Source: Nipponacmea schrenckii (lineage: Eukaryota; Mollusca; Gastropoda; Lottiidae). Taken from it: a stretch of 64,000 nucleotides of DNA. Below, piece after piece: positions 40,375-51,596 of the stretch; positions within the stretch are counted from its first letter, which is position 1; every line of letters begins with the position of its first letter. The notes below the pieces were generated by a model, which saw nothing but the letters and a program-made list of their open reading frames with translations, was not told the origin of the DNA and searched no databases. Position numbers and translations under genes: made by a program. Location of the stretch: contig CM060202.1 of NCBI GenBank assembly GCA_030562195.1, positions 14,074,001 through 14,138,000 of the forward strand, written 5' to 3'.

Positions 40375-41540
40375 AATTATGGCACAGAGTGGAACTTTGC
40401 TATCGTCGCAAAATTGCAACAAACAGGCCAAAACATCTGATTTTCTAGGATAAACTGGCCAAAGTAACGGTGTATCTGCGTGCAAAGTACTTTTTGGAAA
40501 AATGTCATTTCCTACCGACGTAATTCGCTGACCCATAAAAATGGTAAATTGGATATTTTCCCGGATGTGCCACACCCATCTCGTTTTTTTGGAAGTGAAT
40601 CTAATCACATTCAAAATGCATATTCACGGTACAAATTTGAAGCTTGTACATCTAATAGATCACGAGATATACACACATACATTTCAAAAAAGCAAAATGT
40701 ACTTTAATTTTAAAAGTGCAAAAATTAAATTTTCATTAAAAATTCTTTTGTTATACATCACTGGAAAGAGGACAAAAAGCGCCTTAAGAATCTGAAAAAA
40801 ATAACGCTCTAAATTAATAAGGTCACGCTCTAGAGTAGTCCAAGTTGCGAATTTTGCTGTTTTCGGGCAGGCTATAAAACCGGAAGTAGACGTCGACGTC
40901 AAATGTGAAATTGTCACATAGCCAAATTCAGTGACCTATGACCTTGTAAAGGTCAAGGTTACCAAAGGTCAAGGTTACCAAAGGTCAAGGTCGCGAGAAA
41001 TAAGCCCCCAAACTCGAAAAACTGATGCAATTTGCGACATAAGCAAAAAGTAACAAAACAGGCCGAATCATCTGGTTTTCTGGGATAAGCTGGCCAAAGC
41101 ACCAGTATATCTGCGTGCAAGTTACTTTTTTGAAAAACGTTATTTCCTACAGCTGTATTTCGCTGACCGATATAAATGGAAAATTGGAAGTTACCCGGAT
41201 GTGCCACGCCCATCTCATTTTTTTATGCGTGGATCTAATTCAAAATGCATATTCACGGTACAAATTTGAAGCTTGTACATCTAATAGATCACGAGATATA
41301 CACACATACATTTCAATAAAGCGAAAATACTGCAAAATGAACTTTAATATTCAAAAATCTAAAAATTCAATTTCAATTTTAAAAACTTTTGTTTTACATC
41401 GTTGGAAAGAAGACAAAAAGCACCCCAAGAATTGAAAAACACTCTAAATTATCTAGGTCACGCTCTAGAGCAGTCCAAAGTTGTGAATTTTGCTGTTTCG
41501 GGCAGCTATAAAACTGGAAGTAGCCGTCGAAGGTCAAAGG
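40375..41540. repeat. Direct duplication of a ~520-bp noncoding repeat
   Basis: Unit 1 (about 40395-40890) and unit 2 (about 41030-41520) share GGCCAAANCATCTGNTTTTC, TATCTGCGTGCAAAGTACTT, GCTGACC-ATAAAAATGG, GATGTGCCAC-CCCATCTC and ATATTCACGGTACAAATTTG. Between and after them are runs of the 9-mer AAGGTCAAG, at 40940-40990 and 41530-41610. All frames across it (both strands) are repeat-derived. Confidence 0.85.
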
Positions 41541-43540
41541 TCAAAGTATCAACTGATAGCCAAGGTCAATCACCTTTGACCTACCAAAGGTCAAGGTCAT
41601 CAAAGGTCAAGAGAAATAAGGTTTTAAAAATTGAAAAAATTCAACCAGAAGTTGCAAAAAAGCAAACTCGAAATTCAAAAATCGGCTTCCATACATTTTT
41701 TCGTAATCGAATAGACTTTCTAAAAATACAAATAACACACAAGTTGCTCTTACCGTAGAGGCCCCATTTTGAGGTTTACAAAAAAGTGACATTTCAAGTT
41801 GGCGGCCAAAGTTTCACTTGCGGTTCGGATTTTTCTTCTTCGTTTTTTTGTCTTCTAATTTAATTAAGATTGACATAAATTTTGTTGCGATACATCAATT
41901 ACAGCACAAGTAGGTCAACCGGAAGTTTAAACCCTTTTTCCGTTGAAACTGGAAATAAAGCAAAAATTTTGACTCTGCCAATGTTTTTATATTCGTGACA
42001 CTTGAAGGCACCAAAATTTTCAGATCAATCGGTCTTAAAATAGAAAAGTTGCAAAAATGTGCAAAATACGGCAAAAAAATGTGTGCTACGAATTTTTGAA
42101 TTTTGAAACTGCTATCTTGTTGGAAATTGTTTCAAGTTTCAAAAAATGCAAACCCGACTCTTTAAGCATGTTGCAATGCAGCACTTCCGGTTGTGCAAAA
42201 ATGTTCCAATTTATATTTAAGGAACACGTTGCCACTACAGAAGGTCTAGAGAAGTTGAGATAATATTGCAACTATCGCAGCCTAGGCTGTGTGCCCTGTG
42301 TAACTTTCGAAAAAAAAAAAAAAAAAAAAAGAATTGACAAACCGAAAGCCCCACAATAAAATTTTACACTTAAATCTAGCTAAAAATGTGTCATGGAACA
42401 TATCAGAAAGTATTAAATAAAAAAAAAAACAATTAATTTTTCATTGTATATTATGCCTGAAAATATTTTTAAAATATGCTATTTACATACCAGTCAAGGC
42501 AAATTTTGCATCTTGCCCCCTTAAGACCCATAAGCAAAGAAAACCAACAAATAAATTATCAAGAAAATTTTTTATAAACAAATTATCAAACTGTTTAGAT
42601 TTGAAAACAAAATAACAATAGTTTTGAAAAAATTCCAGCCTGGGAATATTCTTTTAAAGGATTTCAAATTTTAAATTTTAAACCCAGTTTTGGGCTTTTT
42701 CCTTGTAACAAAGGGAAAATAAAAAGGGCAGGATTAAATTCAATGGAAAATTTAAGGGAAAGGGGAAAGGAAAGTTTAGAATTTTAAAATTTTTTAAAAA
42801 TTCAAACGGGCATAAATAATAAATGACGGACTAATTAAATTTTAAAGAAAATTTGCCATTCTCGGAAAAATGGCGCATGCGCAACTAGCAATTGTAATTT
42901 TTTTCTTCTCGAGGGATGCAAATTATTTTGTATAGCTAATATAGAGTTTTAAATTTTCGAAAAATTCGTACGGGCATAAAAAATCAAAATTCTGTTCCCA
43001 ACATTTTTTAGATAAAATATCAAGGTTTCGATAGACACCAAAATCATAAAAATCGGTTTATAATTGGCGGACTTATTAAATTTTTAAGAAAATTTGCTAT
43101 TTTTGAAAACTGCGCATGCGCAACATTCAATTTAATTTTTCTGCATCTCAGGGGATTAAAATCATTTAGTATAGCTAAAATATACTGTTTTTGTTTAGAA
43201 TCTTGAATTACATGGGAAGCAGGGTCGCCCGACATGAGACGAAAAAACCGGAAGTCCCCACGCCCAAACCGGAAGTGATCAAAAAATTTTGATGATGTAG
43301 TTTTAATTGCGCTGCCTATCTATCTATATCCTGTAAATTTCAGACCGATGCGACTATTAGGGCCCGAGCTAGCTTGAAATCTTATTTGCATATTATGCAA
43401 TTAGCCACTTTCGGGTTAGCGAAAATTTCATTCAATTTTGATTCCAGCCCATATAAAGACCATTGGTGAAAACAGAAATAGTCTATCTTTTTCCGTTTGG
43501 GCTAGCGAGCTTCCCAAAAAAAAAAAAAAAAAAAAAAAAA
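41541..43540. other. Low-complexity dispersed-repeat block, no gene
   Basis: AT-rich with A-runs (42309-42330, 43516-43540). The part 42222-42356 recurs at 55088-55235. The part 42440-42560 is related to 36960-37150. The phrase GCGCATGCGCAAC occurs twice (42874, 43112). Reads like decayed SINE- or MITE-type material; no domain. Confidence 0.5.
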
Positions 43541-43641
43541 ATAATCCGAACGAAAACAAAGCGTGACAAATTTTATTTGCCACGCAAAAAAAAAAAATAA
43601 TCCGAACGAAAACAAAGCGTGACAAATTTTATTTGCCACGC
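43541..43641. repeat. 45-bp direct duplication after a poly-A run
   Basis: The block starting ATAATCCGAACGAAAACAAA and ending TATTTGCCACGC stands at 43541-43585 and 43597-43641, separated by A-runs. The shared ATAATCCGAACGA also ends the CTAGAATTGC repeats at 17080 and 58455. Confidence 0.85.
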
Positions 43642-43989
43642 AAATAGGTGTGTGTCAAAAAGGTTCTAGCCTAGCATATATTCTATAATGTGTTATGTTC
43701 ATAATATTAAAGGGATAACCCAGTGTGTCATATCTTGTAACAGGGAAATGAAAGGACAGGATAATATTCAACTGTAAATTGACAGTACAAAGTAGGAGAA
43801 AGTATATGACTATATGAGTAAGGGCTTTTGTCAAAAAAAATAAAGAAGTCGCAGCTTAAGGAAGCAGATCATAAATATGCCAAGGTGACATCAAGGCCAA
43901 GATCCTTGATATATGCTCTTTAAGAACTCTATAAGAACATTATTCTGCCTGTGATATATATATGTGACAACTAACCCTGCAAAACAACC

Positions 43990-45880
43990 TACAAGCCAAT
44001 GGCAAATTAAATAGACCAACATCAGACCCTAAAGGTGTAACATATAAATTCCATGCAACCAAAAGTGCTGGTTTAGATAAATTAAATCCTCAATTTCTCA
44101 AATGTGGTGCTTTTACATTAAGTGGTCCCTGGAGACATATATTTATAATCTATGCATTGATGCAAATATATTTCCTGATAGGTAAATATAAAGGAGAAGT
44201 TTTTCCACTGTATTTCAAGCGCTAAATCTGACCCCAATATTTCTGACCAATTTCTGTATTATCTAGTGTATCTAGACTGCTTGAAAAATATTCTTCAAAA
44301 CATATCAATAATTTCTTAAATACTGTAAGGCTAGAAATTAATGCGTCAACAAATTAATGCGACGTGGGGTATAGAGACTAAAATGCGAGTACAAATTAAT
44401 GCGATCCGCGATAGGTGTCGCAATTTTTAATATCATAATTAAATAGAAAATGGCTTTCTGGAAATATGACAGCTGGGATATGGAGAAAAGCCAGAATTCT
44501 ACAAGTTTTTATTGAATGCAGACATGAACAATGATCAAGATCTTATCTTTAATTGGTCAAGTGTAAAAAGCTTTTGTTTTTTAACTTCATTGAATACTAA
44601 TCAGCTTCAAATTTAGAGATAATTACCTAATTACTTAATCCCGCCCGGTCTCAATTTAAATACTTAACTCCATATAATTCACTTGAAAATATGAATTAAA
44701 AAATGCGGATACAAATTAATGCGATCGCGGATAGGTCGCATGTAACGCATTAATTTCTATCTCGCAATAATTTGTAGCCTTACAGTAATAATAAGTTATT
44801 GTATTCGCACCAATCTGGTTTAAGATCTCATAGTTCTTGTCAAACAGCTTTGACTTACATAATTGAAAACGTTTATGATGCAGTAAATAATAATCTTATG
44901 GTTGGTTCTATTTTCTTTGATTTTACAAAATCATTTGATTTGATTTCCCATGAGATAATTATTGAAAAACTAAAACTATACAATTTTTCGAATGCATTAA
45001 TAACCTTCATAAATTGTTACTTATCGAATCGTACTCAGCGTTGTTACGTCAATGGAACTCTTTCGTCTTCTTGCAGTACAAAGTATGGCATACCACAAGG
45101 AACCATTTTAGGTTCCTTGTTTTGTAATCTTTACATCAATGATTTACAATTGCATATTAACTCTAACTGTGATCTTTTTTTTACGATTTATACTTCTGGT
45201 AAATTGGTTACTGACATACAATTAAAATTGCAAGAAGATACTGATGCAATCTTAATCTGGTGTTCTGTTAATGTCATGATTTTAAATGAAAACTAGAATT
45301 GCTTACAATTATAAACTTATTTTGAGAGCATTAAAATATTGTGAATCAAAATCTCTCATGGACTCCACACGTAAAGTTCGTTGCTAAAATTTTAAATACT
45401 AAGTTATTTCAACTGCGACAGTTAAGAAAGATCATGCCTATAAAATATGGATCTATTTTCATAAATGTCACTTTCAACCATATTTGGATTATTGTTTAAC
45501 TATTTGGGATGGCATGACATTGCTTTGGGCGGATATTTTACATAGGCAACAAAAAATTGCTTTTAAATTAATTCTTGGTTCTAAGTACAATACTGATTTG
45601 CCACAGAATTTTAAATGGCTTGATATATTTGACATCAAAACCAAGCATAGTTTTAATTCGTAAAATTTATGTATAAAACACTAAACAACTTGTCTCCTTT
45701 CTACCTTTCAAGCCTCTTTAACAACAAACTGACGCCTTATTCTAGCATAAATTCAAAACTTGTGGTGCAAAAGCTACGAATCAATTTGATTAAACAAAGT
45801 ATCAAATACAAAGGACAATTTTTATGGAATGGTCTAAATTTCAAATCAGCATCAGATTTTAAAACTTTTTGAAGGATGAT
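43990..45880 (+). pseudogene. Dead non-LTR retrotransposon (reverse transcriptase and C-terminal region), split by a MITE
   Basis: Block 1 at 44050-44320 includes ATKSAGLDKLNPQFLK (the 'GxDxL..xxLK' start of RT). It is interrupted by the MITE 44323-44785. RT then resumes with SHQSGLRSHSSCQTALTY, FFDFTKSFDLISHEIIIEKL and YGIPQGTILGSLFCNLYIND. The catalytic box, expected as (F/Y)ADD, reads IYTSG, so it is inactive. After 45296 comes a 55-bp fragment of the CTAGAATTGC repeat, then the thumb and C-terminal part (SWTPHVKFVAKILN, LRQLRKIMPIKY, MYKTLNNLSPFYLSSLF) to 45872 with frameshifts. Jockey/CR1/L2-like; the exact clade cannot be set by eye. Confidence 0.85.
44323..44785. mobile_element. TA-flanked MITE, copy 1, 463 bp (CTGTAAGGCTA ends)
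   Basis: Target duplication TA on both sides (44321-44322, 44786-44787). Perfect inverted ends CTGTAAGGCTA / TAGCCTTACAG, plus an inner inverted block AGAAATTAATGCG / CGCATTAATTTCT. It interrupts the reverse-transcriptase reading frame between the FLN and NNKLL parts of the domain. No coding frame. TA sites fit a Tc1/mariner-type mobiliser. Confidence 0.9.
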
Positions 45881-46379
45881 TCTTGGTAATCTTTCCCTAG
45901 CATAAGCATACTTCCTGTAACACAGGTATTTTTTTTCGCAACTAATGACTGTTGTCCACCTTCACTACCTTACCTTCTCAATGATCATGTTCTTTTGCTT
46001 AAATTTTGACCTACTATAGGCTTACTTACTAATAACTATCTTAACAATTTTGTTTCTCTATGATTCAAGTAAATTATTAATTTTATTTTACCCTTTCCCA
46101 CAGGTATATCACATATTGTTTCACCAACGATTCTATTTTGGCCTAACTTGAACCATTTTGAAAATCTAAATTATTACTGACCGGGGATGAGTAAACATCC
46201 TTAAAGCTGGTCTTGAGCATGGACAAATCCTACCTCCCCCTCCATAGCAAAATAAGAACATAAAATGGAGTAGGGTTGGGTAGGCCATCGCAGAACATGC
46301 ACTGACTCTTTGGTAATTTTTTATTCTTTTAAAAAATTTATATATGTATTTTAATGTCTGATCGTCTCATGCACATGTA
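45881..46379. other. Non-coding spacer
   Basis: About 500 bp between the LINE remnant and the next tandem array. No gene, RNA or repeat with defined ends recognised. Confidence 0.4.
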
Positions 46380-46960
46380 CATGTACTATTCCTTGGCTTT
46401 TGCGGTCATGTACTAGATCGCCCAGAGAGGAATCTGTCCATTTTATAAACGTGTACTTTTGAAGCAAATTGTAAGTTGAAGTGATACATATTTTTTTGCT
46501 GTCATGTACTTGATCGCTGGAGGATAAATCTGTCCTTTTTATAAACGTGTACATGTGTATTTTAAAACAAATTGTACGCTGAAATAATCTATGGTTTTTG
46601 CGATCGTAGGCTTGGTCACCGTGGGGTGGGTTGTCCGTTTTATGCATGTGTGCTTGTGTGTTTTAGACGGGTTGCGCATTGGAGTGTTATGTGTTTTTTG
46701 CGGTAGTGTGCTTGATCGCCGGAGAATAGATAATATCTATTTTCTAGCATTCCGGTGCATGGCTGTGGAAGGTGTCAGGCGTTACGGTGTGTAGTTTGTG
46801 TGTGGAATGGGCAGGTTTGTTTTCCGGCGGGTGGGTGCATGGCCGTGGGAACTATATATTATGTCCATTTTATAAACAAATTGTATGTTGAAAATCTGTC
46901 CATTTATTGCATATGTACTTGTGTATTTTTAAACAAATTGTACGTGAAGTAGTGTATATT
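46380..46960. repeat. Tandem array of ~100-bp units, one strongly diverged
   Basis: Units begin near 46395, 46490, 46590 and 46690, with a partial unit at 46860. Each has TTTTTGCGGTCATGTACTTG, GATCGCC-GGAG, CTGTCCATTTTATAAACGTG and AAACAAATTGTACG. The third unit has many A-to-G differences from its neighbours. The frames across the array are not host genes. Confidence 0.75.
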
Positions 46961-46984
46961 TTCGCCATAGCTGACCATTTCAAT

Positions 46985-47410
46985 AAGGAGAAGTAGGATA
47001 GGAGTTGAACTAGAGCAGGGGGAGATGAACACTAGATGAATTGAACTTGAGCAGGGAGAGATGAACACTAGGGCAGGAGGAGATGAACACTAGAGTTAAA
47101 CTAGAGCACGAGGAGATGAACACTAGAGTTGAACTAGATGAACACTCGAGAGTAGGATATGAGTTGAACTAATGCAAGGGAGATGAACACTAGAGAAGTA
47201 GGAGATGGGTAGAACTAGAGCAGGGGGAGATGAAAATTAGTGAAGAAGGATATGAGTTGAACTAGAGTAGGGGGAGATGAACACTAGTGCAGGAGGAGAA
47301 TAACAATATACCAGGTGGAGATGAACACTAGTGCAGGAGGAGATGAACACTATACCAGGTGGAGATGACAATAGGGCAAGAGGAGATGAACACTAGAAAA
47401 TTAGGAAGGA
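46985..47410. repeat. Third patch of the GTTGAACTAGAGCAG minisatellite
   Basis: About nine units of GAGATGAACACTAG with AGTTGAACTAGAGCAGG. The right flank (GAGCAGCAAGAGATAAATT, 47423) matches the right flank of the 38740-39255 array (GAGTAGCAAGAGATAAATT, 39188), so the array and its edge were duplicated together. Confidence 0.85.
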
Positions 47411-47669
47411 GATTATTTTGGCTCGAGCAGCAAGAGATAAATTCGTCTACAGAACAAGGCATAAATTAACTCCCGAAATTGCACCGAACATTTGAATTTT
47501 TGAACCGGACATATAACAGTACCAATGACAAAATACGACTGAACTTTTCCGTTTACTAACCTGTAAATCAAACATAAAACTGCTAACATGTCGCTAGGGA
47601 TATTTCGGGTCATTCAAATAGAGATTATTCATTATGTAGGTCACAAAATATAAACCTCCAAACTTTGAA

Positions 47670-47867
47670 ATGAAATGAATGGAGTTTTACGTCCTACTCT
47701 TCTGCACCTTATGGGCTAATGAAGACGGGCAACGCCATGCAGTGTGCAATGAGGGAAATTTTGCCAGGACAGCGGCATTAGCCTACTCTTTTTGAGATTT
47801 CCAACTGTTGAGGGGTCTTTAACGTGCACAGCCTGTAGCACACGGGGCCTCAGTTAATTGACCCATC
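47670..47867 (+). repeat. Dispersed repeat, opposite orientation to the one in CTSO intron 4
   Basis: Shares GGAGTTTTAC, GGGCTAATGA, GCAGTGTGCAAT, GGACAGCGGCAT, GGGGTCTTTAACGTGCACAG with the reverse complement of 14905-15100. It runs into the assembly gap. Confidence 0.8.
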
Positions 47868-48367
47868 NNNNNNNNNNNNNNNNNNNNNNNNNNNNNNNNN
47901 NNNNNNNNNNNNNNNNNNNNNNNNNNNNNNNNNNNNNNNNNNNNNNNNNNNNNNNNNNNNNNNNNNNNNNNNNNNNNNNNNNNNNNNNNNNNNNNNNNNN
48001 NNNNNNNNNNNNNNNNNNNNNNNNNNNNNNNNNNNNNNNNNNNNNNNNNNNNNNNNNNNNNNNNNNNNNNNNNNNNNNNNNNNNNNNNNNNNNNNNNNNN
48101 NNNNNNNNNNNNNNNNNNNNNNNNNNNNNNNNNNNNNNNNNNNNNNNNNNNNNNNNNNNNNNNNNNNNNNNNNNNNNNNNNNNNNNNNNNNNNNNNNNNN
48201 NNNNNNNNNNNNNNNNNNNNNNNNNNNNNNNNNNNNNNNNNNNNNNNNNNNNNNNNNNNNNNNNNNNNNNNNNNNNNNNNNNNNNNNNNNNNNNNNNNNN
48301 NNNNNNNNNNNNNNNNNNNNNNNNNNNNNNNNNNNNNNNNNNNNNNNNNNNNNNNNNNNNNNNNNNN
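47868..48367. other. Assembly gap, 500 N
   Basis: Exactly 500 undetermined bases, a conventional placeholder; true size is unknown. Open frames across it are artefacts. Confidence 1.
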
Positions 48368-48955
48368 TTGTTGTCTCCCAAGGATGAACCCTATTGAAAA
48401 TCAAAAAAATATTTAGTACAAGTTATTGACCTTTTTTTTGAAAACGCATTCAATTTAACTCGTAAACACTCTAGAAAGAACAATTTTGAATGGATTTTGA
48501 TGAAACTTGGCTTTAGTATTTGTTTTCTCACAAGGATAAACCCTATTGAAAATCAGATAAATCGAAAAATATTTAGTGTCAGTTATTGCGCCTGTTTTCA
48601 AAAACGCTTTCAATTTTTGGGCTTGTGAACACTCTAAACATTCCTTTTTGACAAACTCGCTGAAATTGTTTAATATCAACCAAGGATGAGCCTTATTAAG
48701 AATTAAAAATATCAAAATATTATTAAGGGTGAACCCTATTGCAAATCATAAAAATACCGAAAAATATTTAATGAGTTGTTATTAGGTACAATTCTTGACA
48801 GTTTTTAATGAAACTAGAGACCCTAGAAAAAAATAGGTTGGTAGGTTGAATAATTCATTCCACTTATTGTAACCTTACTGAAAAGTTTTTATTTGAAATA
48901 AATGCTGCCAGTGGGCGTATATTACCTTGCCTGGCAAGCTATCTTTTCCACTTTT
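48368..48955. repeat. Right end of a pearl-like element, truncated by the gap
   Basis: Nearly identical to 57379-57935, ending in the same GTGGGCGTATATTACCTTGC-CTGGCAAGCTATCTT terminus. The left part is lost in the gap. Confidence 0.9.
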
Positions 48956-49785
48956 GCGGTGTTTTGTAGATAGTGAACATGTCTGGAAGACTGAATGAGT
49001 TTTATATATGACCCAAAGGGCGGTTAAAGCCATTTCTGAAGGCTGGGGGGCTTCCTGTAAATTAATTTTTTTTGACTGTGAGGGTGCGCGTGTACCCACT
49101 CACGTCTACCTAGGCTATAATTCTTAACGGATTCACATGATTTAATTGTGGGTCAATTAGTGTCATGATGAAGATGATCATTATCAATTTTCGTGATTAT
49201 CGTATAATTTTTCAACAAAATATCGTGACTGACTTAGTGTTTTTTACCCCATTATATGATCCCTATCGATTTTTGTGATGATCGGATAATTTTTCACTGA
49301 AATATCGTGTCTGACTCAGCTTTTTTTCACTCCATTAGCTATAGACCTAGGGTGCAACTTGTGATCACTCTACAATTTCAAATGGATTCTTTTGAATTTT
49401 ATTTTGTGGGCCAATGTCATTATGAAGATGATCCCTATCGATTTTCCTAATGATCTGATAAATTTTCACCGAAGTATTATGTCGGGTTTTTACTGTATAG
49501 CCCCTATATTGCGCAACTCGTGCTCCCTCCACGGGTAACAATTCTTTATGGATTCTTTTGATTTTGATTTTGTGTATAAATTTCCTTGTGAAGATTATCC
49601 CTATCGATTTTCGTGGCTGTTAGGGGCCCAAAATATCGTCTTGCATCTTATAAAACTGTCGAGAACGAACTGTTATTGACATCGACGACGTGACTGCGAA
49701 GTGACATTAACCTTTGACCCGGACCACAATGCACTGCTTCAGCGCATGCGCAGCTAAAACTATGAACTGGTTTATAAAAATAATA
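48956..49785. other. Non-coding repeat-like DNA
   Basis: Three loose repeats of a ~150-bp motif (GATGATCCCTATCGATTTTCGTG..., near 49170, 49255, 49425 and 49590). No gene recognised. Confidence 0.5.
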
Positions 49786-51596
49786 GGGTGACTAATGCAC
49801 GGGTGGTAAGTAAGGTGTACGGGTGACGAGCAAAATATATGGGTGGTACTGTAAGGCTAGAAATTAATGCGTCAACAAATAAATGCTACATGGGGTATAG
49901 AGACTAAAATGCGAGTAGAAATTAATGTGATCTGCGATAGGTGTCGCATTTTTTAATAGCATAAAAAAGAAAATGGCTTCCCGGAAGACTGACAGCTGGT
50001 GCTGTATTCACCTCTAATCTTATCAATTAACGAAAATCTTTTGTTTTTTTAACGTCATTGATTACTATAATCAGCTTCAAATTTAGTGATAATTACCTAA
50101 TTACTTAATCCCGCCCGGGACAAAACTCACTTTGAAATATATATTTAAAAAAGCGGATACAAATTAATGCGATCACGGATAGGTCGCATTTAACGCATTA
50201 ATTTCTCGCAATAATTTGTAGCCTTACAGTATATGATAGTAAATAAGACGTAGGCCTACTGGCACGAAATATGATACACGGGTGGCAAGCAATGTGTGCG
50301 GGTGGTATATGATAGTAACCAACTCGTAGGCCTACTGGTACTAAACATGATGCAGGGGTAAAAAATGTGTACGGGTGGTAAGTAAGGCGCACGGGTGGTA
50401 AGCAAGGTGTACTGGTGGTATGCGGGTGGCATATGATAGTAAACAAGATGTACTGGTACTGAATATGATACACGTGTGGTAAGCATTGTGTACGGGTGGT
50501 AAGTAAGGTGCACGGGTGGTAAGCCATGTGTACGGGTGGTAAGTAAGGCGCACGGGTGGTAAGCAAGGTGTACTGGTGGTATATGATAGCAAACAAGACG
50601 TACTGGCACTAAATATGGTACAAGGGTCGTAAAGAGTGTGTACGGGTGGTAAGTAAGGTGTACAGGTGGTAAGCACGGTGTACTGGTGGCATATGATAGT
50701 AAACAGATGTACTGGTACTGAATATTATACACATGTGGTAAGCATTGTGTACAGGTGGTAAGTAAGGCACACGGGCAGTAAGGAAGGCATATGGGTGATA
50801 TATGATAGAAAACAAGACGTACTGGTACTTAATATGATAAAAGGATGGTGTACTAGTGGTAAGTAAGACGCATGGGTGGTATATGATACTAAACAAGAAT
50901 TACTGGTACTAATTATGATGCATGGGTGGTACACAGTGTGCACGGGTGGTAAGCAAGTTCTATAGGTGGTATGTGATAGTAAACAAGATGTACTGGTACT
51001 AAAAATGATACACGGATGGTAATCATTGAAGCAAGGTTATGGATGGTATAAGATAGCAAACAAGACATACTGGCACTAAATATGATACACGGGTGGTAAA
51101 CAGTGTGCACGGGTGGTTTATGATAGTATACTGTCTGGTACTAAAATGACTAACGGGTGGTAAACAGTATGTACGGGTGGTAAGTAAGGAGTAAGGGTGG
51201 CAAGTAAGGTCTACGGGTGGTATATGATAGTAAACAGGATGTACAGATACAAAATATGATACACGGGTGGTAAGCAAGGTGTAGGATGTAAAGGAAGGTA
51301 TATGGGTGGCATATGATAGTAAACAAGATGTACTGGTACTGAATATGATACACGTGTGGTTAGCATTGTGTACGGGTGGTAAGTAAGGCGCACGGATGGT
51401 AAGCCATGTGTACGGGTGGTAAGTAAGGCGCACAGGTGGTAAGCAAAGTGTACTGGTGGTATATGATAGCAAACAAGACGTACTGGTACTGAATATGATC
51501 AACGGGTTGTAAACAGTGTGTACGGGTGGTAAACAAGGTCTATGGGTGGTAGATGATAGTAAACAAGACGTACTGGTACTGAATATGGTACACGGG
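49786..51596 (-). repeat. Minisatellite with 20-bp subunits, left arm (GGGTGGTA orientation)
   Basis: Subunits of about 20 bp ending ACGGGTGGTA are grouped in a higher-order unit of roughly 90-130 bp that contains TATGATAGTAAACAAGACG followed by TACTGGTACTGAATATGATA. The first units are interrupted by the MITE at 49849. Reads as low-complexity protein in every frame; no gene. Confidence 0.9.
49849..50229. mobile_element. TA-flanked MITE, copy 2, 381 bp
   Basis: Same family as 44323-44785, with identical CTGTAAGGCTA / TAGCCTTACAG ends and an internal deletion. It sits in the minisatellite unit GGGTGGTATATGATAG at the TA (49847-49848 and 50230-50231). Neighbouring units give the empty site, which proves a 2-bp TA duplication. 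Confidence 0.95.

Noticed and set aside
40363..41758. Several frames of 60-118 codons on both strands
   Set aside because: They lie in a duplicated noncoding repeat with AAGGTCAAG runs and read the same peptide from both repeat copies.
47413..47613. Minus-strand frame with a hydrophobic start (MLAVLCLIY) and a GT donor, resembling a signal-peptide exon
   Set aside because: The donor would be phase 2, while the Ig family's signal exon is phase 1, and no downstream partner exon was found.
47850..48404. Three ~180-codon frames
   Set aside because: They consist of the 500-N gap.
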